NCBI RefSeq assembly: GCF_050627025.1
Contig: NZ_CP192472.1
Source: Variovorax paradoxus_P
Lineage (GTDB): Bacteria; Pseudomonadota; Gammaproteobacteria; Burkholderiales; Burkholderiaceae_C
DNA: 64,000 nucleotides
Direction: 5' to 3' (one strand)
The translations under genes were made by a program, and so were the position numbers. Of the stretch, positions 58,214 to 64,000 are shown one piece after another. The notes beneath the pieces are model-generated. The model was given only the letters and a program-made list of their open reading frames with translations, made no database searches and had not been told where the DNA came from. The stretch's first letter is position 1. Each line of letters starts with the position of its first letter.

Positions 58214-59956
58214 ATGAATCCGGCCGCCCGCTCCTCTTCTTCATCGTCTTCCTTGCACCAGCGACTTTCCCGCTGGATTCCGTGCCTCGCGTGGCCACGC
58301 CCCTCGGCCGCGCTTTTGCGCAACGAGGCAATGGCGGGTATCACGGTGGCGTTGATGGTCATTCCCCAGGGCGTGGCCTACGCGGCGCTGGCAGGCATGC
58401 CGCTGGTCACCGGTGTTTACGCGGCGCTGTTTCCGGCGCTCGTCGCGGTGATCTTCAGTTCGTCGCAGCGGCTGTCGGTAGGGCCCACCGCGCTTACAAG
58501 CCTGCTGGTGGGCGCCTCGCTCGCGCCGCTGGCGGTGCCCGGCAGCACCGATTGGGTTGCCATGGCGGTGTGGCTCACGCTGATGTCGGGGGCCATCCAG
58601 ATGGTGCTGGGCGCGGGCCGTTTCGGCTGGCTGCTGCGGCTGGTGAATTCGCCGGTGCTGATCGGCTTTACGCAGGGCGCGGCGGTGCTGATTGCCATCT
58701 CGCAGTTGCCGGCGCTGCTCGGATTCACCGGCCGCACCATTGCGCAGGTGCTGCGGGGCGGACCGCTGCCCGACATGGTGGCGATTGCCTTCGGACTCGG
58801 CAGCATTGCCGTGCTGTGGCTCGGCAAGCGCCTGGCGCCGCGCTTTCCGACCACCATGGCGCTGGTGGCGGGCGCCGCGGCCATCAGCTGGACCATCAAC
58901 TACGCGCTGCGCGGCGGCGCGGTGGTGGGGAGCCTCCCCTCGGGCCTGCCCTCTTTCTACTGGCCAGGGCTGCTGCCCTTGAACACGTTCAGCGCGCTGG
59001 TCTTGCCCGCACTGATGATCACGCTGGTGAGCTTTTTGGAAACCGCATCGAGCGCCAAGGTCGACAACGCGCGCGCCGGTACGCTCTGGAACGAAAACCA
59101 GGACCTGATCGGCCAGGGTCTGGCCAAGCTGGCTTCGGGTTTCTCGGGCTCCTTTCCCACCAGCTCGTCGTTCTCGCGCTCGGCCATCACGCTCTATGCA
59201 GGCGCGCAGACCGGCTGGGCCACGCTCTTCAGCGTGATCGTGGTGGCCGGCGCATTGCTGTGGCTGATGCCGCTGCTCTATCACGTGCCGCAGGCGGTGC
59301 TGGCGGCGGTGGTGGTCACGGCCATTCTGGGGCTGGTCAAGCCGGCGAGCTTCGTTGCGCTGTGGCGCGTGTCGCGCATCGAGGCGGGCATCGCGTTCGG
59401 CACCTTCGTGCTCACCATTGCTACCGCACCAAGCATCTACTGGGGTGTGCTGGGGGGGCTGCTCGCAAGCATGGCCCACTACATGTACCGCCACCTGCAT
59501 CCACGCATCATCGAAGTGGGCCTGCACCCCGACGGCAGCCTGCGCGACCGCCACCTCTGGAAGCTGCCGCCGCTGGCGCCGCATCTGTACGCGTTGCGCA
59601 TGGATGCCGAGCTCGACTTTGCATCGGCCTCCACGCTCGAGCGTGCGCTCACCGTTGCCCTGGCCGAGCGCCCCGACCTCACCGACGTGTGCCTCTTTGC
59701 GCAGCCGATCAACCGCATCGACATTACGGGCGCCGAAGTGTTCGGCTCCATCCGCCGATTGATGGAAACCAAGGGCGTGCGCCTGCACCTGAGCGGCCTG
59801 AAGCTGCCGGCAATGCAGGTGCTGGAGCGCGCCGGCCTGCTCGCACCCGGGCCGATGCTCTTCAGCTACCGCACAGATGCCGAGGCACTGGCGGCGCTGG
59901 CCCAACCCGCCCAAGCTGCACCCGCTGCCCCGTTGCAGAGCGAAGCCGCCGCCTGA
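58214..59956 (+). CDS. SulP family anion permease with C-terminal STAS domain
   Basis: A 580-residue SulP/SLC26-type transporter. Ten or more helices include AGITVALMVIPQGVAYAALAG, the hallmark of the family, and SGSFPTSSSFSRSAITLYAG. The C-terminal part from about residue 455 is a STAS domain (LYALRMDAELDFASASTLER and FSQP-type DITGAEVFGSIRRL). It transports sulphate or bicarbonate with Na+ or H+ symport. The ATG at 58214 fits the family start. It is followed by a LysR gene after 19 bp. Confidence 0.9.
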   Translation: MNPAARSSSSSSSLHQRLSRWIPCLAWPRPSAALLRNEAMAGITVALMVIPQGVAYAALAGMPLVTGVYAALFPALVAVIFSSSQRLSVGPTALTSLLVGASLAPLAVPGSTDWVAMAVWLTLMSGAIQMVLGAGRFGWLLRLVNSPVLIGFTQGAAVLIAISQLPALLGFTGRTIAQVLRGGPLPDMVAIAFGLGSIAVLWLGKRLAPRFPTTMALVAGAAAISWTINYALRGGAVVGSLPSGLPSFYWPGLLPLNTFSALVLPALMITLVSFLETASSAKVDNARAGTLWNENQDLIGQGLAKLASGFSGSFPTSSSFSRSAITLYAGAQTGWATLFSVIVVAGALLWLMPLLYHVPQAVLAAVVVTAILGLVKPASFVALWRVSRIEAGIAFGTFVLTIATAPSIYWGVLGGLLASMAHYMYRHLHPRIIEVGLHPDGSLRDRHLWKLPPLAPHLYALRMDAELDFASASTLERALTVALAERPDLTDVCLFAQPINRIDITGAEVFGSIRRLMETKGVRLHLSGLKLPAMQVLERAGLLAPGPMLFSYRTDAEALAALAQPAQAAPAAPLQSEAAA

Positions 59957-59975
59957 ACACGCAGCACTTCTTGCC

Positions 59976-60860
59976 ATGAAGACCACCATCGAAGAACTGG
60001 TCGCATTCCGCGCCGTGGTGGACACCGGCTCCATCACCGCAGCATCGGAGCAGCTCTCGCAAACGGTCTCCGGCATCAGCCGCGCACTCAGCAGGCTCGA
60101 GCAGAAGCTCGAAACCACGCTGCTGCGGCGAACCACGCGGCGGCTTGAACTCACCGAAGAAGGCGCGGCTTTTCTGCTGCGCACGCGCGCCATCCTCGCC
60201 GCCATCGACGAGGCGGAAGAACAGCTTGCCGCGCGCCGGCAGCAGCCCGCCGGGCGCCTGCGAGTGAACGCGGCCTCGCCCTTCATGCTGCACGCCATCG
60301 TGCCGCTGGTGCCCGAGTTCCGGCGGCTGTTTCCGCAGATCAGCCTGGAGCTGGATACCGACGACCTGCCCATCGACCTGCTGGAGCGCCGCACCGATAT
60401 TGCGATTCGCATAGGGCCGCTGCGCGACTCCACGCTGCACGCGCGTCCGCTCGGCACGCACAGGCTGCGCGTGCTCGCAAGCCCGGCCTACCTGGAAGCA
60501 CACGGCAAGCCGCGCAAGGTGGCAGACCTTGGCGACCATGCACTGCTGGGCTTTACGCAGCCCGAATCGCTCAACCGCTGGCCGCTGCGCGGCGCGCATG
60601 GCGACGAGTGGACCATCACGCCCACGCTCGCCGCGTCGAGCGGCGAAACGCTGCGCCAGCTTGCACTCGCAGGCGTGGGCATCGTCTGCCTGTCCGATTT
60701 CATGACCAGCGCCGACCGCGCTAGCGGTGCACTGGTGCAGGTCCTGTCGAAGGAAACGGTCGACGTGCGCCAGCCGGTCAACGCCGTGTACTACCGCAAC
60801 ACGCAGCTGTCGGCGCGGATCACTTCATTCCTGGACTTTCTCTCGCAACGCATGGCCTGA
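59976..60860 (+). CDS. LysR family transcriptional regulator
   Basis: A 294-residue LysR protein. It begins MKTTIEELVAFRAVVDTGSI with the HTH SQTVSGISRALSRLEQKLE, then TRRLELTEEGAAFL, followed by an effector-binding domain (GRLRVNAASPFMLHAIVPLV). It belongs to the group that begins with a Thr/Ile-rich helix typical of regulators of short oxidoreductase genes. It follows the SulP gene by 19 bp on the same strand, an unusual position for LysR regulators, which commonly diverge from their target. Confidence 0.87.
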   Translation: MKTTIEELVAFRAVVDTGSITAASEQLSQTVSGISRALSRLEQKLETTLLRRTTRRLELTEEGAAFLLRTRAILAAIDEAEEQLAARRQQPAGRLRVNAASPFMLHAIVPLVPEFRRLFPQISLELDTDDLPIDLLERRTDIAIRIGPLRDSTLHARPLGTHRLRVLASPAYLEAHGKPRKVADLGDHALLGFTQPESLNRWPLRGAHGDEWTITPTLAASSGETLRQLALAGVGIVCLSDFMTSADRASGALVQVLSKETVDVRQPVNAVYYRNTQLSARITSFLDFLSQRMA

Positions 60861-60866
60861 AGAGAA

Positions 60867-61436
60867 TCAGCGCGCCGCTACAAAGGCCTCCACCGAGGCC
60901 GACTTGATTTCGTAGCCGCTCACGCCCATGTCCGCCGACGAGTAGCGCGCCGCCTTCAACAGCCCGCTGACACGCACCGTGTCCATCGCATGCAGGCCCT
61001 TCACGGTGTCGGCTGCGATGACGTGCACGATCTGGTTGGCGGGCGGCGGCGGCGTGTGTATGCAGGCGCCGAAGTAAGGCACCAGCAGAAATTCGCGAAT
61101 GCCGCCCTGCGTGTTGTCCAGCGGAACCACGAAGCCCGAGAGCCGCGCGGCAGTGCCGTCGAGCGCCACATTGACCGGAGCGTTGTCCCAGACGGCACGC
61201 ATCTCTTCCAGCATCTGCACGGCGCGCGGATCGTTGTCGCGCAGCGACTCCAGGCTGATGTCGCGGTAGCGCCTGGTAGGGTCCCAGTTCTTGGGAACGA
61301 GCTCTTCCCACTTGAGTTCCTGCACTGCGCCGATCGCAGCCGGAGTGCTGTCTGAGGCCGGTCCGCAGCCCGCCAGGGCCAGTGCGCCCAGGGCTAGCAG
61401 AAAAGTCGGCAAGGCGCGGCGAACGAGGGCTCTCAT
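60867..61436 (-). CDS. DUF3299 lipoprotein
   Basis: A 189-residue lipoprotein. The signal ends in LALAGC, a lipobox with Cys23. The mature part contains LSGFVVPLDNTQGGIREFLLVPYFGACIHTPPPPANQIVHV written here in two parts, LSGFVVPLDNTQGGIREFL and VPYFGACIHTPPPPAN, which is the DUF3299 signature including a conserved Cys-His. The family occurs in export or copper-linked operons but has no settled function. Convergent with the LysR gene; the 134 bp after its start hold no other gene. Confidence 0.85.
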   Translation of the reverse strand: MRALVRRALPTFLLALGALALAGCGPASDSTPAAIGAVQELKWEELVPKNWDPTRRYRDISLESLRDNDPRAVQMLEEMRAVWDNAPVNVALDGTAARLSGFVVPLDNTQGGIREFLLVPYFGACIHTPPPPANQIVHVIAADTVKGLHAMDTVRVSGLLKAARYSSADMGVSGYEIKSASVEAFVAAR

Positions 61437-61570
61437 GGCCTCTATTGTGCTTGCGGCTCGTGTCCGCCAGCTTAGCGGGGCCTTAACGTCTTCGCATGGA
61501 CCACTAGCCTGATCCGCGTGCCGCTGGGAACTGAAGGCGACTACCGCAGTGCTAGGCGTGCCGTACCTGA

Positions 61571-61978
61571 TCAGTCCCGCACAGGTCCGCGCAAGTTCTT
61601 GATCTGCGAGCGCTGGCTCTTGCCTTCGAGCCGGCGCTGCTTCGAGCCATAGGTGGGCTTGGTCGGGCGACGGACGCGCGGCGGCGTGGCCACGCTGTCG
61701 ACCACGGCCTGCAGGCGCGCCAGTGCGTCGGCGCGGTTCATCTCCTGCGTGCGGTGCTGCTGCGCCTTCAGTACAAAAACGCCCTCTTGCGTGATGCGGC
61801 TGTCGCGCAGCGCAAGCAGCCGCTCTTTCACGTCCGCGGGCAGCGAACTCGCGTGGATGTCGTAGCGCAGGTGGACCGCGCTCGATACCTTGTTGACGTT
61901 CTGCCCGCCCGCGCCCTGCGCCCGGATGGCGCTGATCTCGACCTCGTCGGGGTCGATCAGGATGGGTGGGCGGAGCAT
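61571..61978 (-). CDS. arfB: Alternative ribosome-rescue factor ArfB (peptidyl-tRNA hydrolase)
   Basis: A 135-residue release-factor-like protein. The catalytic GGQ is in IRAQGAGGQNVNKVSSAVHL near residue 25, and the C-terminal basic tail (PTKPTYGSKQRRLEGKSQRS) inserts into the mRNA tunnel of stalled ribosomes. It hydrolyses peptidyl-tRNA on ribosomes that ran off broken mRNA. The ATG at 61978 (MLRPPIL) follows a thiolase stop by 16 bp; the longer frame overlaps the thiolase and is rejected. Confidence 0.92.
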   Translation of the reverse strand: MLRPPILIDPDEVEISAIRAQGAGGQNVNKVSSAVHLRYDIHASSLPADVKERLLALRDSRITQEGVFVLKAQQHRTQEMNRADALARLQAVVDSVATPPRVRRPTKPTYGSKQRRLEGKSQRSQIKNLRGPVRD

Positions 61979-61994
61979 GCCCGCAAGTGTGCCT

Positions 61995-63179
61995 TCAAAC
62001 GCGCTCGAATACGGCCGCGATGCCTTGGCCGCCGCCGATGCACATCGTGACCAGCGCGTAGCGTCCACCCGTGCGATGCAGTTCGGCAATAGCCTTGGTG
62101 GTGATGATTGCGCCGGTCGCGCCCACGGGGTGCCCGAGCGAAATGCCCGAGCCGTTGGGATTGACCTTGGCAGGGTCGAAGCCCAGTTCCTTGATGACCG
62201 CACACGCCTGCGCCGCAAAGGCTTCGTTCGATTCGATCACATCGAAATCGCTAACCTTCAGCCCGGTGCGCTCAAGCACCTTGCGCGTGGCCGGCACCGG
62301 GCCAATGCCCATGTATGCGGGCTCCACACCTGCGTGCGCATAGCCGACCAGGCGCGCCAGCGGCTTCAGGCCCAGTGCCTTCACACGGCCGCCTTCGGCC
62401 AGCACCACGGCGGCGGCGCCGTCGTTGATGCCCGATGCATTGCCGGCGGTCACGAGGCCGTCCTTCTTGAAGGCGGGCTTCATCTTCGAGAGCGCGTCGA
62501 CGCTGGTGTCGGCTCGCACATGCTCGTCGGTGTCGAACAGCACGACACCCTTGCGCGTCTTCACCTCGACCGGCACGATCTGCTCCTTGAAGCGGCCTGC
62601 GGCAATGGCGGCGGCTGCACGCTGCTGGCTGGCAACGGCCAGTTCGTCCATCTGCTCGCGCGTGATGCCATAGCGCGCTGCCACGTTCTCGGCGGTGATG
62701 CCCATGTGGATCTTCTCCCACGGGTCGTGCAGGATGCCGAGCATGTAGTCGACCAGCACCGCATCGCCCATGCGCGCGCCGTAGCGGGCCGAGGTGTCGA
62801 AGTACGGGCCGCGGCTCATCGACTCCGAGCCGCCGCCGATGGCGATGTCGCAGTCGCCCAGCGCAATGGCCTGCGCCGCCGACACGATGGCTTGCAAGCC
62901 CGAGCCGCAAAGGCGGTTGAGGTTGAAGGCCGGCGTCTCGATGGGGCAACCCGCATCGATGGCGGCCACGCGGCTGAGGTAGGCGTCTTTTACGTCGGTG
63001 GGAATCACGTTGCCCATCACCACGTGGCCGATGGCATCGGCCGCCACGCCGCTGCGCGCGATGGCCGCCTTGACGGCGGTGGTGGCCAGCTGGGTGTTGG
63101 GCACATCTTTGAGCGAACCGCCGAAGGTGCCGATGGCGGTGCGGGCGGTGCCGACCACGAAGATGTCGCGTTGGGTCAT
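61995..63179 (-). CDS. Acetyl-CoA C-acyltransferase / beta-ketothiolase
   Basis: A 394-residue thiolase. The nucleophilic Cys is in FNLNRLCGSGLQAIVSAAQA, the catalytic His in the C-terminal GISLGHPVGATGAIITTKAI, and the second Cys in LVTMCIGGGQGIAAVFERV. The N-terminal block MTQRDIFVVGTARTAIGTFG matches BktB/PaaJ-type enzymes, which act on longer or branched beta-ketoacyl-CoA, used in PHA or fatty-acid metabolism. It lies 123 bp from the upstream membrane protein gene and ends 16 bp before arfB. Confidence 0.93.
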   Translation of the reverse strand: MTQRDIFVVGTARTAIGTFGGSLKDVPNTQLATTAVKAAIARSGVAADAIGHVVMGNVIPTDVKDAYLSRVAAIDAGCPIETPAFNLNRLCGSGLQAIVSAAQAIALGDCDIAIGGGSESMSRGPYFDTSARYGARMGDAVLVDYMLGILHDPWEKIHMGITAENVAARYGITREQMDELAVASQQRAAAAIAAGRFKEQIVPVEVKTRKGVVLFDTDEHVRADTSVDALSKMKPAFKKDGLVTAGNASGINDGAAAVVLAEGGRVKALGLKPLARLVGYAHAGVEPAYMGIGPVPATRKVLERTGLKVSDFDVIESNEAFAAQACAVIKELGFDPAKVNPNGSGISLGHPVGATGAIITTKAIAELHRTGGRYALVTMCIGGGQGIAAVFERV

Positions 63180-63301
63180 GGGAATGTCTCTCCTGGATAA
63201 AAAGCGGGAGCCGTCTGGCGCGACGGTCGCAGGAGGACGATTTTCAGGCGAATGGCGCAGCGCCGCTGTCGCCGGCGGCATACGCCCCCGGCCGCGGCAG
63301 G

Positions 63302-63646
63302 TCAGCCGCCTGAAACCGATTTTGGAGAAACGTCGGTCACATCGCGGACGCTGCCGCGGATGCGTTCAGGGCGCGCAACCGATTCGCCGCGTGCGCGTGC
63401 ATTGGCCGTGTCGGCCGCGCTGGGTTCAGCCGGTTGTGCCGCATTGCGAAAACGCTCGAAGCCCGAGCGCGGGTTGAAGCGCCCGCCCATCGAGGCCATC
63501 CAGGGCGTCACGGGCTTGCCCGTGATGCGGCCCCAGGCGTAGCGAAAGCCCCACACGGCCGCCAGCAGCGTGACGGCGACGGCAAGGCTGGCCGCAAAAA
63601 CCAGCCCCAGAAGCAGAAGAATGACGCGAAAAATGAAGTTCATCAT
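63302..63646 (-). CDS. Hypothetical single-span membrane protein, 114 aa
   Basis: A 114-residue protein with one strong N-terminal membrane helix (IFRVILLLLGLVFAASLAVA and VTLLAAVWGFRYAW) and a basic, disordered-looking tail rich in Arg, Ser and Pro. No recognised domain. Tandem ATGs at 63641-63646 leave the start ambiguous by one codon. It follows clpB by 6 bp, so it is co-transcribed with that chaperone gene, but no link to it is known. Confidence 0.7.
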   Translation of the reverse strand: MMNFIFRVILLLLGLVFAASLAVAVTLLAAVWGFRYAWGRITGKPVTPWMASMGGRFNPRSGFERFRNAAQPAEPSAADTANARARGESVARPERIRGSVRDVTDVSPKSVSGG

Positions 63647-63652
63647 CCGACT

Positions 63653-64000
63653 TTAGGCCGCAACGGCCTCCGATGGTTCCCCGGCCTTGGTAAACGAAAA
63701 ATGGCCAGGGTTCCGGATCGGGTCGGTATTGACTTCGATCGTGTCCTTCGGCCCGAAGCTGCCGTCGAGCAGCAGCTTAGAGAGCGGGTTCTCGATGCGT
63801 TGCTGTATGGCTCGCTTGAGCGGGCGGGCGCCGAACACGGGGTCGAAACCGACCTTGGCAATTTCGGCGAGCGCCGCGGGCGACACCTCGAGCGCCAGGT
63901 CCATCTTGGCGAGCCGCGCCTGAAGCACCTTGAGCTGGATCGCAGCAATCGATTCGATGTTCTTCGCATCCAGCGCATGGAACACGACTGTCTCGTCGAT
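63653..64000 (-). CDS. clpB: ATP-dependent chaperone ClpB (C-terminal end, cut by window edge)
   Basis: The last 115 codons of ClpB. Visible are IDETVVFHALDAKNIESIAA, then LQARLAKMDLALEVSPAALA and VGFDPVFGARPLKRAIQQRI, the D2-small domain with the arginine-rich sensor-2 region, ending AGEPSEAVAA. The gene runs beyond the right edge. ClpB disaggregates proteins with DnaK. The tail is slightly shorter than in E. coli. Confidence 0.93.
   Translation of the reverse strand: MDETVVFHALDAKNIESIAAIQLKVLQARLAKMDLALEVSPAALAEIAKVGFDPVFGARPLKRAIQQRIENPLSKLLLDGSFGPKDTIEVNTDPIRNPGHFSFTKAGEPSEAVAA

Overview
The window is high-GC betaproteobacterial DNA. Gene content and protein style point to Burkholderiales, most likely Comamonadaceae and close to Variovorax: a ccoNOQP cluster flanked by an FNR-type regulator, a SWIB protein with an H1-like tail, solitary Bug-type binding proteins, an FMN-riboswitch-controlled ribH, and a thrS-infC-rpmI-rplT-pheST-ihfA operon. 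It reads as ordinary chromosome. I found no insertion sequence, prophage, integrase, CRISPR array or replication origin. Taxonomy is inferred from gene content only.

Layout. 1-5.6 kb: a cut DUF899 gene, an RlmN/Cfr-family methylase, a TetR regulator with a matching operator in front of an MDR-SDR oxidoreductase pair, and two genes of unknown function. 5.7-20.5 kb: a microaerobic and nitrosative-stress block on the minus strand. It holds an FNR-family regulator without the usual cluster cysteines, universal stress proteins, a hemerythrin, a desaturase, hemN, the complete cbb3 oxidase set ccoN-O-Q-P-G-H-I-S and a flavohaemoglobin. Three good FNR boxes sit in front of the desaturase, ccoN and a universal stress gene. 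norR diverges from hmp across a repeat-rich control region. 22-28 kb: an MFS transporter, a multi-PAS diguanylate cyclase, a VOC protein, small unknown genes and tRNA-Pro(GGG).

28.2-36.4 kb: the translation operon thrS-infC-rpmI-rplT-pheS-pheT-ihfA-merR, read on the minus strand. Its leader encodes a 21-residue peptide rich in Thr and Phe codons, followed by an intrinsic terminator and a sequence able to form an antiterminator. This looks like a ribosome-stalling attenuator that senses the substrates of both synthetases in the operon. It is the most interesting observation in the window. infC starts at an ATC codon; a long GAAA-capped hairpin lies between infC and rpmI; an internal terminator precedes pheS.

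36.5-50 kb: isocitrate lyase, a gamma-glutamylcyclotransferase-like protein, a DMT exporter, the SWIB/H1-like protein and a ThDP enzyme. Then comes a catabolic island with a TetR regulator, a Bug binding protein, a Gfo/Idh oxidoreductase, a DUF993 aldolase-like protein and a TIM-barrel isomerase, with the same operator half at both ends of the regulator gene. YcaQ, the FMN riboswitch with ribH, a GST and an ArsC-like protein follow.

50-64 kb: a TauE exporter, a divergent MFS/AraC pair sharing a dyad, a PAP2-ACP-ketosynthase group, LysR regulators, an M20 peptidase, a SulP transporter, a DUF3299 lipoprotein, ArfB, a thiolase and the 3' end of clpB at the window edge.
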